A stretch of 64,000 nucleotides of DNA from Subtercola lobariae (GCF_014640255.1 NZ_BMGP01000003.1:62001-126000), one strand, 5' to 3'; positions 35,302-46,184 are shown, numbered from the stretch's first letter. Notes: generated by a model from the sequence alone, not told the origin. Translations and numbers: made by a program.

Positions 35302-36126
35302 CTACTCCGAGAGGGGGGCCGCCGCGATGGTGGCGCGGGCTTCGGATGCTCGGCGGTCGATCTCGACGAGATCGGGTGTTGCCGGAGGCAGCGCCGCGCC
35401 GTGCCGCGCAAGGGCGGTTTCGAGCAACCACTCTGCCAGCGCCGGGTTGTTCGCGAGAACGGGGCCGTGAAGGTGAGTGCCGATGAGGTTGTCGACCCAG
35501 AAACCCTCGACACGGGAATCCGGAGCCACCAGAACGGTACCCTCGGCGGTGCCGCCCGACGCCGCGATGGCCGCAGCACTTGCGCCCGCGCCGGGGCCGG
35601 TTGCCGCCACGTTTCCGCGACCGTAGACCACATGCCCGATGGGCGCCGCCTGGCCGATGTCGATGTACGAACCGCGGTTCTCGAACCCGACGAGGGTGCC
35701 GAGGCGTGACTCGACCACGAAATCGCCCACGACGCGTTCGCCCGCAATGACGGTGCTCACTGGGAAGACGGCAGCGCCGGTGAGTCCTGTGCCGTCGGCA
35801 AGGGTGATCGACTCTCCCAGTAGCTGGAAGCCGGCGCCCACCGCGAGAAACGGCACTCCAGACGCAGCGAGCTCGCGTAGCGGCGCGGCAACCGCGAGCA
35901 CGGCGGCCTGCGTCTGCACCTGCGCCGAAACCGGCCCGCTGCCGATGAAGACGAGATCGACCGACGCCGGTAGTTGGTCGCCGGCCTCGAGGCGCACCAC
36001 GTCGACCTCGACGCCGCGTGACTCGGCGCGCCGACGCAGAATGTCTACGTTGCCACTCTCGCCGTTCAACCCCAGCGTGGTGGGAAACAGATGGAGGATT
36101 CGCAGCGGTTCACCGTGCTCAGCCAT
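35302..36126 (-). CDS. gatD: GatD-like class I glutamine amidotransferase lacking the catalytic Cys
   Basis: 274 residues from the ATG at 36126, overlapping the murT stop (ATGA). GatD normally supplies ammonia from glutamine to MurT for amidation of D-Glu in lipid II. The CobB/CobQ-type GATase fold is clear: LHLFPTTLGLNGESGNVDIL at the start, DLVFIGSGPVSAQVQ, and GTHLHGPVLANNPALAEWL with the expected His (His220). However the nucleophile-elbow motif reads FLAVGAGFQLLG, with Gly97 (codon GGC) where other GatD proteins have Cys. The whole protein contains no Cys. It therefore cannot be a normal glutaminase. It is the last gene of sigA-murT-gatD. See findings for the possible meaning. Confidence 0.9.
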   Translation of the reverse strand: MAEHGEPLRILHLFPTTLGLNGESGNVDILRRRAESRGVEVDVVRLEAGDQLPASVDLVFIGSGPVSAQVQTQAAVLAVAAPLRELAASGVPFLAVGAGFQLLGESITLADGTGLTGAAVFPVSTVIAGERVVGDFVVESRLGTLVGFENRGSYIDIGQAAPIGHVVYGRGNVAATGPGAGASAAAIAASGGTAEGTVLVAPDSRVEGFWVDNLIGTHLHGPVLANNPALAEWLLETALARHGAALPPATPDLVEIDRRASEARATIAAAPLSE

Positions 36127-37487
36127 CACGCTCCCCCGCCTTCGAGCTCTTTGAAGCCCAGAATCTTGCGGATGCCCATCATCTGCTCGTAGTTCAGAAT
36201 CATCGTCTTGCGACCGTGCGCCGGCCGAGGCAGCGCGAGAAACTGCTTCACCGCGGCCCGCACATCGAGATCGACCGTACCCACGGGAATGTTCGCGTAC
36301 CCGAACCGCACCGCGAACTGCCACGCCTTCGACCCCGTGATCACGTCGACGTGATCGAGGCTCGACAGGTCGATGTCGTATACCCACGAGGGGTCTGGCG
36401 TTCCTTCGTCGACGGCCATGAACACCTGTTCGGGCGGCGCCGACAGTGAATCGAGGTTCAGCTGCAAGCTCGCCGGGTTCTTCATCATGATGATCTCGAT
36501 GTCTTCGCCGTCGACCTGCAGCAGCTCGCCGCGGCCATATACCGTGGTGAGCCCGTTGAGCGCAGCCGTGACGAGCCCGGCCCGAAAACGGTCGCCGAGC
36601 ACCGCACGAGCAGCAGCGGTAGCGGCGGCAGCATCGAGTGCGTAGTGCAGACCGCGAGCGGGCAGGCGAACGGCGATGTCGTGTCCATCGATGCCGAGCA
36701 CGGCTTGGCTGTCGCCGAGGTCGGTGACCGTCACGTCTGCCTCACGAGCGCCCGCGGCGAGGTGGCCCGAGCCTGCGGTGCCCTCGGCGGAGCCAGCCGC
36801 GCCGCCCGCAACCGGAGTACCCGACCCACTCGTGGCGTCGCCGAAACGCTCAGCCGACGCCAGCCCATGAGCCGAGGCGCCAATGAGCTCAGGTGATGCC
36901 CCGAAGAACGACACGGCACGTGAGCCGGTAAACCCCGATCCCAGACGCGTATCGAGGTCGACAAGGTAGTTGTCGTCGCGGTTCAGCACGAGTGACTGCG
37001 TGGCCGTGCTGGCTACTTCTTCGAGCATCCGCACCACCCGATCGGGCTCGTGATAGCGGTTCAGCTGGTCGATTTGGATGTTCAGCAGCAGCACCGTCGA
37101 CGGCGTCAGCATTTTCGTGATCTTGGGCCCGTAGCCCTCGTCGACCTCGAGAATCGCTATGTCGGCGTCGAGCACGCCCGTCACCGACACCGACGAGAGC
37201 ACCGACGACGCAATGCCCTGCGGCAGGTTACCGCCCGAGGGGTTCGTGAAGACCTTCAGCCCGTGTTCGCGCAGGATGCCCGCAAGCATGTTCGTCGTCG
37301 TGGATTTGCCGTTCGAGCCCGACACCGCAACCACACCGAGCGGAATGCGCGCGATGCTGTGCTGAAGAAACTCGGGGTCGATCTTGAGGGCGATGTTGCC
37401 GGGAATCGCCGATCCGCCGCCGCGCGCACGCGAAGCGACGCGTACGGCGCGGCCGACGAGAACGGCCGTCGTGGTGCGAAACCCCAA
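36126..37487 (-). CDS. murT: MurT-like Mur ligase (DUF1727) lacking the zinc ribbon
   Basis: 453 residues, apparent TTG start five bases after the sigA stop, with poor ribosome binding site, so probably translationally coupled. MurT is a Mur-ligase-family enzyme that activates the D-Glu alpha-carboxyl of lipid II with ATP. The P-loop VSGSNGKSTTTNML (about residues 55-68), ILEVDEGYGPK, LLNIQIDQLNRYHEPD and the DUF1727 C-terminal domain with MKNPASLQ and DPSWVYDID are present. Typical MurT has a four-Cys zinc ribbon inserted in the middle domain; here the corresponding stretch (about residues 204-250) is a Gly/Ala/Ser-rich linker and the protein contains no Cys at all. Paired with a GatD that has lost its nucleophile. 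Confidence 0.9.
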   Translation of the reverse strand: MGFRTTTAVLVGRAVRVASRARGGGSAIPGNIALKIDPEFLQHSIARIPLGVVAVSGSNGKSTTTNMLAGILREHGLKVFTNPSGGNLPQGIASSVLSSVSVTGVLDADIAILEVDEGYGPKITKMLTPSTVLLLNIQIDQLNRYHEPDRVVRMLEEVASTATQSLVLNRDDNYLVDLDTRLGSGFTGSRAVSFFGASPELIGASAHGLASAERFGDATSGSGTPVAGGAAGSAEGTAGSGHLAAGAREADVTVTDLGDSQAVLGIDGHDIAVRLPARGLHYALDAAAATAAARAVLGDRFRAGLVTAALNGLTTVYGRGELLQVDGEDIEIIMMKNPASLQLNLDSLSAPPEQVFMAVDEGTPDPSWVYDIDLSSLDHVDVITGSKAWQFAVRFGYANIPVGTVDLDVRAAVKQFLALPRPAHGRKTMILNYEQMMGIRKILGFKELEGGGA

Positions 37488-37491
37488 GGGT

Positions 37492-38871
<1,380 letters not shown>

Positions 38872-39106
38872 ACGATCACCTTTCACACCGATCGAGATGA
38901 CGAAAGAGCGACGAAAGCGCCGAAGCCCCCCGCGTCAAGGTCAACCAGAGTTGTTTTTTGACATTACTAAGACCCATGTCAAGTGCCGGGATTTTGCGTG
39001 ATCGTTTGACTGACCACCCCAACACAAGAACGGGTCTCTACCTACAATTATTGCACGGTTTCTGGGGCGAAGCTGACCGACGCATGCAGTGTCAGCCACT
39101 GCTTTG

Positions 39107-40420
39107 TCAAGCCTTTCTTCGCTGCCAAGCCGCACTCAGTGCAACCCACAAGGGTGCTACCGATATTCCCTCGTCTTCTTCGAGTTGCCTGCGAGCCCGG
39201 CGCCGTGAACGCAGCAAGAAAATGACTCCCGCGCCGACGACCACGTATTGAATGCAGAAGGCCACTCTGAAGGCGCTGAGGTCGTAGAGGTTCACGCTCC
39301 AGCCGGCGTTGTGTTCAGCATCCAGCAGCACGCCGATGACGAACATCATGATGAAGCTCGCGGTGAAACCGCCCACGTTGACGACGCCGTTCGCAGAACC
39401 CAAGGTGTGCGGCGGGTTGAAGGTACGGGCGAAGTCGAAGCCGATCAGCGACCCGGGGCCGCCGACCCCGAGAGCCACGACCAGCACAACGATGAGCCAG
39501 ACGGGCGGGGCGGTGGGCCAGAGCAGCACAACAGTCCACACGACGCCGAGCATCACGACGATCGCGAGCACCAAGTTCGATCGGCGCATGGGAAAGCGGG
39601 CCGTCAGCACACCGAGAATGGGCCCGGCGATCAGACCGGTGACCACCATCACCACCAGCAGGCTCGAAGCGAGCTCGGTGCTGAAGCCCAACGCCGAAAC
39701 CATGAACGGAAAACCCCAGAACAACGCGAACACCGTGCCCGACGACTGCGTCACGAAGTGCGACCAGAATCCGAGCTGAGTTCCGGGCCGTCTGAGCGTG
39801 GGCCCGAGGCGGCCGAGCACGGTGCGAAACGAGGGCGCCACGGGCGCTTTCACCGACGCGGGCCGGTCGCGAAGGGCAATGAGGCTCAGCATGAATGCCA
39901 AGAAGGCGACGGATGCCGCCGAGGTGAACGCCACCGACCACCCTGCGGCGTGCAACACGAGGGCGAACGGCACGGCCGACAGAATCTGGCCGAGGGCGCC
40001 GATGTTGCCCATCCACTGTGACAGCTGAGGAACGATGCGGCCCGAGAACCATGAGTTCACGAGACGGATGACCGAGATGAAGATGGCCGAGTCGCCCGCC
40101 CCGACCAGAATGCGGCCGATGATGGCGGTGCCGATGTCGGGCGAGAACGCCAAGATCAGCTGGCCGGCCACCATGACGCCGGTACCTACGACGACGAGCA
40201 GGCGGGGGCCCACCTTATCGATGAGCACACCGTTCGGAATCTGCAGCGCGGCGTACACGATGAGCTGCACTACGGCGAGACTCGAGAGCACCGCGGCCGA
40301 CGTGTCGAACCGGTCGGCCGCCGCCACGCCTGCCACACCGAGAGTCGAGCGCTGCAGAACGGCGGCGACGTAGGCGAGTGCGGCGATGCCGAAGATGAGC
40401 CAAGAACGCCGGGAGTTCAC
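39107..40420 (-). CDS. MFS transporter
   Basis: 437 residues, GTG start. Twelve hydrophobic segments in two halves, with an MFS-type signature loop NGVLIDKVGPRLLVVVG between segments 2 and 3 (D-x(3)-G-R/P-R pattern). The architecture resembles nitrate/drug-type or uncharacterised MFS proteins; substrate cannot be predicted. The basic tail RSRRRARRQLEEDE marks a cytoplasmic C-terminus. It starts 47 bases downstream of the PAC2 gene and may be co-transcribed with it. Confidence 0.88.
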   Translation of the reverse strand: MNSRRSWLIFGIAALAYVAAVLQRSTLGVAGVAAADRFDTSAAVLSSLAVVQLIVYAALQIPNGVLIDKVGPRLLVVVGTGVMVAGQLILAFSPDIGTAIIGRILVGAGDSAIFISVIRLVNSWFSGRIVPQLSQWMGNIGALGQILSAVPFALVLHAAGWSVAFTSAASVAFLAFMLSLIALRDRPASVKAPVAPSFRTVLGRLGPTLRRPGTQLGFWSHFVTQSSGTVFALFWGFPFMVSALGFSTELASSLLVVMVVTGLIAGPILGVLTARFPMRRSNLVLAIVVMLGVVWTVVLLWPTAPPVWLIVVLVVALGVGGPGSLIGFDFARTFNPPHTLGSANGVVNVGGFTASFIMMFVIGVLLDAEHNAGWSVNLYDLSAFRVAFCIQYVVVGAGVIFLLRSRRRARRQLEEDEGISVAPLWVALSAAWQRRKA

Positions 40421-40467
40421 TCGCTCAAGTCTAGGCGGTGGCGGCGAATGCGCCTGGCGCTGAAGGT

Positions 40468-41403
40468 TTACAGCCCGCCGAAGCCGGGCGACGAGTCGTC
40501 GCCGCGCCGCTTGATGGCGAGAAAGTTCTCGAGCTCGGCAGCGATCTCGTCGGCCGACGGCAGTTCGCCGTCTTCGTCGGTCAACGGCGACCGCAGCCCG
40601 GCGTTCTCCATATAGCTGTCGTGCCGCTCTTCGAGCGTACCCACCAGCTTCTCGAGTTCGGCGTTCGAGCTCACCTGCTGATCGATCTTCGTCAAGAATT
40701 CACGGTTCTCTTCACGCAGCTTGTCGGTGGGAAAAATGAGGCCCGTTGCCGCGCTGATGCACTCGAGCGCTGTCACGGCGGCCGACGGGTATTCAGTGTC
40801 AGCCAGGTAGTGCGGTATCAGCAACACGAACCCGGTGACCGGATGCCCGAGCTGCTGTAACCGGTACTCGACGAGGTGCAAGACGTTCGAGGGCACCTGC
40901 GTGTGCGGCCGCCACACTGACATCGCGTCGGTCAGCTCGACGCGGTTGCCGCTGACCGTCACCCCGACCGAGCGAGTATGCGGTACCGGCATCGGAATCG
41001 CGTGCACCCACGTGGTGGTCTTGACCTGAAAACGGTCGATGAGCTGCAGCACCGCGGCCGTGAACTGCTCCCACCTGAAGTCGGGCTCGAAGCCGTGCAG
41101 CAACAGAAACTGCTGACCCAGTTCGTCGTTCACCAGGTAGAGCCGCAGCGTCTGCGGCTGGTAGTCGGTGAGATGGTCTTGATCGAAGTAGATGATCGGC
41201 CGGCGCGCCCGGTAGTCGAGCAGCGTGTCAGTGTCAAACTCTGCCACCACCCGATTGTTCAGGGTGTCGAGAACGTATTCGCCGAACTGGCTCACGGCCC
41301 CGCCAGCGTCGGTGAACCCGGTGAGGGCAGCAACAAGCGGCAGACCGTCAGGTATCTGGTCGACCTCGTCTGCCAGTTCGTACAACTGCGCCGGATCCTT
41401 CAT
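40468..41403 (-). CDS. PAC2-family protein
   Basis: 311 residues. The sequence LPLVAALTGFTDAGGAVSQF, then FDQDHLTDY and WVHAIPMPVPHTR, identify the PAC2 (proteasome-assembly-chaperone-2-like) family. Bacterial members are widespread in actinobacteria, including species without a proteasome, and their role is not established. The C-terminal about 80 residues are helical and acidic (SSNAELEKLVGTLEERHDSY). It lies next to an MFS gene on the same strand and is divergent from pepA, with 118 bases between starts. Confidence 0.88.
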   Translation of the reverse strand: MKDPAQLYELADEVDQIPDGLPLVAALTGFTDAGGAVSQFGEYVLDTLNNRVVAEFDTDTLLDYRARRPIIYFDQDHLTDYQPQTLRLYLVNDELGQQFLLLHGFEPDFRWEQFTAAVLQLIDRFQVKTTTWVHAIPMPVPHTRSVGVTVSGNRVELTDAMSVWRPHTQVPSNVLHLVEYRLQQLGHPVTGFVLLIPHYLADTEYPSAAVTALECISAATGLIFPTDKLREENREFLTKIDQQVSSNAELEKLVGTLEERHDSYMENAGLRSPLTDEDGELPSADEIAAELENFLAIKRRGDDSSPGFGGL

Positions 41404-41521
41404 GTTTCCACTCTAATCTGACCACCAGGGCCCTGAGTCGCGTCGGCTCAAGCCCTGAGCGAACGCGCATGCCGGGCGCGGTACCCAGTCAGCGCGTTCA
41501 TGGCTCGGTAGCATTAAGCGC

Positions 41522-43039
41522 ATGAGCCTTCCCGATATTTCCGTTACCCCGACACCCGCATCAGAACTCGACACCGACGTGCTCGTTCTGGGCGCGACGA
41601 GAGTGGATGACCGCCCGTCGCTGCTCGTGCCTGCAGGTTTAGCGCCCGAAACCGCGGCAGCGCTCGAGGGGCAGTTCGAGGGCCTCGGGTTCGGCGGTAA
41701 GAAAGACGAAGTGGTTCGGGTCGGGGCGGTGACGGGCATCCGGGCCCGCGTCGTCGTTCTGGTGGGCCTCGGAGCGTCGACACCGACCGCTGAGTCGCTG
41801 CGCTATGCCGCCGGAGCCGCGACACGCCGCATTCGCGGGCTGGCGAACTTCGGCCTGGGGCTGCCCGCCGAGACCGCAACCGACGTACGCGCGATTCTCG
41901 AAGGCGCCGCACTGGGCTCGTACAGCTACACCGCCTATCGCGTGAAGTCGCTGGATGCCCGGCAGCAGGGTGCCGAATCGATCGCCCTCGCGACCGACCT
42001 CGAGGCTTCTGACGCCGCCGTCACCGCGGCAATCGACGCCGCACGCGAGGCCGCTCGTGCCGTCGCCCTCGTGCGTGATCTGGTGAACGAGCCCCCGCTC
42101 GACCTCTACCCCGAAACGCTCGTACAGCGTGCCGTCGCCGCGGCCGAGGGCCTGCCCGTGACGCTGAAGGTCTGGGCGCAGGCCGAGCTCGAAGAGGGCG
42201 GCTTCGGCGGAATACTCGGGGTCGGCCAAGGGTCGACGCGGGGGCCGCGATTGCTGAAGGTGAGTTATGAGCCCGAACGGGCATCCCGACACCTCGCTCT
42301 GGTGGGCAAGGGCATCACGTTCGATTCGGGCGGACTCTCGCTGAAGCCGCCGGCCTCGATGATCGGCATGAAGAACGACATGACCGGCGCGGCCACCGTG
42401 CTGGCGGCAACGTTGGCTGTCGCCGCGCTCGGGCTGCCGGTGCGGGTGACGGCCTGGCTGTGCGTGGCCGAGAACATGCCTTCGGGTTCGGCCATTCGCC
42501 CGGGAGACGTGCTGAGCATCTACGGCGGTCGAACGGTCGAGGTGCTGAACACCGACGCCGAGGGGCGGCTCGTGCTGGCCGACGGACTGGTCGCCGCGAG
42601 CGAAGAGCACCCCGACGCGATCATCGATGTCGCCACGCTGACCGGCGCCCAAGTCACCGCACTCGGCAATCGTTATGTGGGCACCATGGGCGACGACGAG
42701 CTGGTGGCGAGCGTCATCGCGTCGGCCAAGGCGGTGGGCGAAACACTCTGGCCTATGCCGCTGCCGGCCGAGCTCAGGCCGCTGCTGAACTCAGACATCG
42801 CCGACCTGCAGAACGTGAAGCCGGGCAACACCGCAGGCGGCATGCTCATCGCGGCGATCTTCTTGCGCGAGTTCGTGGGCGAGAAGGCAGACGGCTCTGG
42901 CGCCATTCCGTGGGTGCATCTCGACATCGCAGGGCCGGCCGTGAACGGCGGCGAAGGCTACGGCTTCACCCCGAAAGGCCCCACCGGAGTAACTGTGCGA
43001 ACGCTGCTCGATGTGGCGGAGAAGCTGGCGAGCGAGTGA
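41522..43039 (+). CDS. pepA: Leucyl aminopeptidase (M17)
   Basis: 505 residues. A cytosolic dizinc aminopeptidase. The N-terminal macro-like domain (about 170 residues) is variable. The catalytic domain shows GKGITFDSGGLSLKPPASM with the metal-binding Lys and Asp, MKNDMTGAATVLAA, and the family signature NTDAEGRLVLADGL. Length is normal. It precedes lpd and the E2 gene, the order found at pepB-dlaT in Mycobacterium (Rv2213-Rv2215). Confidence 0.95.
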   Translation: MSLPDISVTPTPASELDTDVLVLGATRVDDRPSLLVPAGLAPETAAALEGQFEGLGFGGKKDEVVRVGAVTGIRARVVVLVGLGASTPTAESLRYAAGAATRRIRGLANFGLGLPAETATDVRAILEGAALGSYSYTAYRVKSLDARQQGAESIALATDLEASDAAVTAAIDAAREAARAVALVRDLVNEPPLDLYPETLVQRAVAAAEGLPVTLKVWAQAELEEGGFGGILGVGQGSTRGPRLLKVSYEPERASRHLALVGKGITFDSGGLSLKPPASMIGMKNDMTGAATVLAATLAVAALGLPVRVTAWLCVAENMPSGSAIRPGDVLSIYGGRTVEVLNTDAEGRLVLADGLVAASEEHPDAIIDVATLTGAQVTALGNRYVGTMGDDELVASVIASAKAVGETLWPMPLPAELRPLLNSDIADLQNVKPGNTAGGMLIAAIFLREFVGEKADGSGAIPWVHLDIAGPAVNGGEGYGFTPKGPTGVTVRTLLDVAEKLASE

Positions 43040-43053
43040 CTCGTAGTAGGCTC

Positions 43054-43081
43054 TGATGGGCGAAAAAATATCTCGCCATCA
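43054..43081 (+). terminator. Hairpin downstream of pepA
   Basis: TGATGGGCGA / TCGCCATCA arms with one mismatch and an A-rich loop, 15 bases after the pepA stop. It is weak, and partial read-through to lpd is possible. Confidence 0.4.
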
Positions 43082-43170
43082 AGAGACCTGCGACAAGCGG
43101 GCCGTTTGACGAATGTGAACTCACACCCGTCATCCACAGCACAATCTTCATGCACAAAGGGAGTCTCGTA

Positions 43171-44544
43171 GTGTCGGAACAGAATTTTGACATTGTCGTT
43201 CTGGGTGGCGGCAGCGGCGGTTATGCCGCAGCGCTTCGCGCCAGCCAGCTGGGTTTCAGCGTCGCGCTGGTCGAAAAAGACAAGCTAGGCGGAACATGCC
43301 TGCACCGCGGCTGCATTCCCACCAAGGCGCTGCTGCACTCGGCCGAGGTCGCAGATGTGTCGCGTGAGTCAGAGAAGTACGGCGTCAAGACCACGTTCGA
43401 GGGCATCGACCTCGCTGCGGTCACCTCGTACCGCGAGGGCATCGTCTCGAGCAAGTTCAAGGGCCTCGAGGGCCTGATCAACGCGCGCAAGATCACGGTG
43501 ATTCGCGGCGAGGGCAAGCTCGTCGGGCCGAAGACGGTTCAGGTCGGCGACGACACGCTCGTGGGCAAGAACATCATTCTGGCTACCGGCTCCTACTCCC
43601 GCTCACTGCCCGGCCTCGAAATCGGCGGTCGCGTCATCACCAGCGAAGCTGCGCTCTCGCTCGACTACATTCCCCAGAAGGTCGCTATTCTCGGCGGCGG
43701 CGTCATCGGCGTGGAGTTCGCCAGCGTCTGGAAGTCGTTCGGCGCCGATGTCTCCATCATCGAGGCTCTCCCCCACCTGGTGCCGAACGAAGAAGAATCG
43801 ATCAGCAAGCAGTTCGAGCGCGCCTACCGCAAGCGCGGCATCGAGTTCTCGCTCGGCGTGCGCTTTCAAAGCGTGACTCAGGATGATCAGGGTGTCGTCG
43901 TGACGCTCGAAAACGGCACCGTGATCGAGGCCGAGTTGCTGCTCGTCGCCGTCGGTCGCGGCCCCTCGACCGCCGGTCTCGGCTTCGAAGAGCAGGGCGT
44001 CACCATCGACCGCGGCTTCGTCATCACCAACGAGCGCCTCGAGACGAGCGTGCCCGGTGTCTACGCCGTCGGCGACATCGTTCCCGGCCTGCAACTGGCC
44101 CACCGCGGCTTTCAGCAGGGCATCTTCGTGGCCGAAGAGATCGCCGGCCTCGCGCCGCAGATCGTCGAAGACGTCAACATTCCGAAGGTCACCTACTCCG
44201 ACCCTGAGGTCGCCTCGGTCGGTTACACGCAGGCCAAGGCCGCCGAGAAGTACGGCGCCGACAAGGTTTCGTCGTACGACTACAACCTCGCCGGCAACGG
44301 CAAGAGCCACATCATCGGAACGTCTGGTTCGGTGAAGGTGGTTCGGGTCAACGATGGGCCTGTTGTGGGCATCCACATGATCGGCGCCCGCGTCGGCGAG
44401 CTGATCGGCGAAGGCCAGCTCATCGTCAACTGGGAGGCCTACCCCGAAGACGTCGCCTCGCTCATCCACGCTCACCCGACTCAGAACGAAGCTCTCGGCG
44501 AGGCACATCTCGCTCTGGCAGGCAAGCCGCTGCACGCGCTCTGA
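43171..44544 (+). CDS. lpdA: Dihydrolipoyl dehydrogenase (E3)
   Basis: 457 residues from the GTG at 43171, with GGGAG about eight bases upstream; the preceding in-frame ATG at 43150 would put the FAD motif too far from the N-terminus. It reoxidises dihydrolipoamide of 2-oxoacid dehydrogenases using NAD+. The FAD motif DIVVLGGGSGGYAAAL, the redox disulfide Cys43/Cys48 in LGGTCLHRGCIP, the NAD-binding VAILGGGVIGVEFAS and the C-terminal catalytic HAHPTQNEALGEA are all present. It is followed by the E2 gene. Confidence 0.96.
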   Translation: MSEQNFDIVVLGGGSGGYAAALRASQLGFSVALVEKDKLGGTCLHRGCIPTKALLHSAEVADVSRESEKYGVKTTFEGIDLAAVTSYREGIVSSKFKGLEGLINARKITVIRGEGKLVGPKTVQVGDDTLVGKNIILATGSYSRSLPGLEIGGRVITSEAALSLDYIPQKVAILGGGVIGVEFASVWKSFGADVSIIEALPHLVPNEEESISKQFERAYRKRGIEFSLGVRFQSVTQDDQGVVVTLENGTVIEAELLLVAVGRGPSTAGLGFEEQGVTIDRGFVITNERLETSVPGVYAVGDIVPGLQLAHRGFQQGIFVAEEIAGLAPQIVEDVNIPKVTYSDPEVASVGYTQAKAAEKYGADKVSSYDYNLAGNGKSHIIGTSGSVKVVRVNDGPVVGIHMIGARVGELIGEGQLIVNWEAYPEDVASLIHAHPTQNEALGEAHLALAGKPLHAL

Positions 44545-44665
44545 TTTCGTTGTCAGCCGCCGCCCCTGCGGCAGACGGTGCCGCGCGGGCTGCGAAGCGC
44601 TCTGCGCACCGAACACCTAAAGTAGATATCAACAACTGAACTGTTTCTGAAGAGGAGACACACTG

Positions 44666-46174
44666 ATGAGCGAATCCGTCAACCTTCCAGCACTCGGCGA
44701 GAGTGTAACCGAGGGAACGGTGACCCGCTGGCTCAAGAACGTCGGGGATCACGTCGAGGTCGACGAACCCCTGCTCGAGGTGTCAACGGACAAAGTCGAC
44801 ACCGAAATTCCGTCGCCCGTGTCGGGCGTCATCGAGCAGATTCTGGTTCAAGAAGACGAGACCGTCGAGGTGGGTACCCCCCTCGTGACCATCGGTGACG
44901 GGTCTGGTGCGGCCGCGGCTGCGCCCGAAGCTCCCGCCGAGGAGCCTGCTGCGGCACCTGAGCCCGAGCCGGCCGCTGAGCCCGAGCCTGCCGCTGCGCC
45001 CGCGCCTGAAGCGGCTCCGGCCGCCGAGGTGCCCTCGACCGAAGCGACCACCGAGGCCGAGGCGCCGGCGCCTGCTGCGCCCGAACCTGCTCCGGCAGCT
45101 GCTCCTGAGCCCGTTGCTGCTGCGCCTGCTCCTGCTCCTGCTGCTCCCGCCGCTGCTGCTCCGGTTGCTGCTGCGCCCGCACCAGCCCCTGCTGCCGCTG
45201 CACCCGCGGCCGCTGCTCCGGCAACGCCTGCGCCTCCTGCTGCCTCCTCTTCAGAATCGTCGACGAGCAACTCGGGTTACGTGACGCCGCTCGTTCGCAA
45301 GCTGGCTCACGACCAAGGCATCGAGCTTTCGACCGTCAGCGGAACCGGCGTCGGCGGCCGAATTCGCAAAGAAGACGTGCTCGCTGCCGTCGCTGCCAAG
45401 CCGCAGGGTGGTGCTTCGGCCACCCCCGCGGCTGCTGCCGCACCGCTCGAGGTCTCGCCGCTTCGCGGAACCACGGTTCCCATGTCGCGCCTTCGCAAGG
45501 TCGTCGCCGAGCGTGCCGTCATCTCCATGCAGACGAGCGCCCAGCTCACCTCTGTGGTCGAGGTCGACGTGACGAAGGTCGCCGCGTTCCGCGACTCGGT
45601 GAAGGCATCGTTCGCCGAGAAGACCGGCACGAAGCTCTCGTTCTTGCCATTCTTCGCTCTGGCCGCCGCTGAGGCGCTCAAGGCGTACCCCATCGTGAAC
45701 GCCACCATCGAGGGCGACTCGATCGTCTACCCCGATCACGAGAACATCTCGATCGCCGTCGACACCGAGCGTGGTCTGCTCACCCCCGTGGTGCGCAACG
45801 CCGGCGAGCTCGACCTGGCCGGCCTCGCTCAAGAGATCGCCGACCTGGCCGCTCGTACCCGCGACAACAAGCTCAAGCCCGACGAACTCGGTGGCGGCAC
45901 GTTCACGTTGACCAACACCGGTTCGCGTGGAGCACTCTTCGACACCCCTATCGTCTTCTTGCCGCAGGTAGCCATTCTCGGCACCGGCATCGTGACGAAG
46001 AAGCCTGTCGTCGTGACGGTCGACGGATCCGACGCCATCGCGATCCGCTCGACGGTCTACCTCGCCCTGAGCTATGACCACCGCATCGTCGATGGGGCTG
46101 ACGCCGCTCGCTTCCTGGTCGCCGTGAAGAACCGCCTCGAAGAGGGCAACTTCGCCGCGAACCTCGGTATCTGA
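44666..46174 (+). CDS. sucB: Dihydrolipoamide acyltransferase (2-oxoacid dehydrogenase E2)
   Basis: 502 residues with a strong site GAAGAGGAGA before ATG. Domains in order are one lipoyl domain (residues 1-77, lipoylated Lys in EVSTDKVDTEIPSP), an Ala/Pro-rich linker of about 110 residues, and a peripheral-subunit-binding domain beginning YVTPLVRKLAHDQGIE. The catalytic acyltransferase domain follows, ending SYDHRIVDGADAARFL with the catalytic His and Asp. It is the E2 of 2-oxoglutarate (or pyruvate) dehydrogenase; in mycobacteria the homologue DlaT serves both complexes. Lipoate genes lipB/lipA, next to E2 in Mycobacterium, are not found here. Confidence 0.94.
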   Translation: MSESVNLPALGESVTEGTVTRWLKNVGDHVEVDEPLLEVSTDKVDTEIPSPVSGVIEQILVQEDETVEVGTPLVTIGDGSGAAAAAPEAPAEEPAAAPEPEPAAEPEPAAAPAPEAAPAAEVPSTEATTEAEAPAPAAPEPAPAAAPEPVAAAPAPAPAAPAAAAPVAAAPAPAPAAAAPAAAAPATPAPPAASSSESSTSNSGYVTPLVRKLAHDQGIELSTVSGTGVGGRIRKEDVLAAVAAKPQGGASATPAAAAAPLEVSPLRGTTVPMSRLRKVVAERAVISMQTSAQLTSVVEVDVTKVAAFRDSVKASFAEKTGTKLSFLPFFALAAAEALKAYPIVNATIEGDSIVYPDHENISIAVDTERGLLTPVVRNAGELDLAGLAQEIADLAARTRDNKLKPDELGGGTFTLTNTGSRGALFDTPIVFLPQVAILGTGIVTKKPVVVTVDGSDAIAIRSTVYLALSYDHRIVDGADAARFLVAVKNRLEEGNFAANLGI

Positions 46175-46184
46175 TAGCACCACC

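Noticed and set aside
35302-36126. Catalytic-Cys loss in GatD as a sequencing error
   Set aside because: A single GGC-for-TGC error is possible in principle, but the independent loss of the MurT zinc ribbon and the complete absence of Cys from both proteins make a chance error unlikely.
38958-38982. TTGACA hexamers on both strands before sigA as promoter -35 boxes
   Set aside because: No -10 hexamer at 16-18 bases on the minus strand; kept only as a note under sigA.
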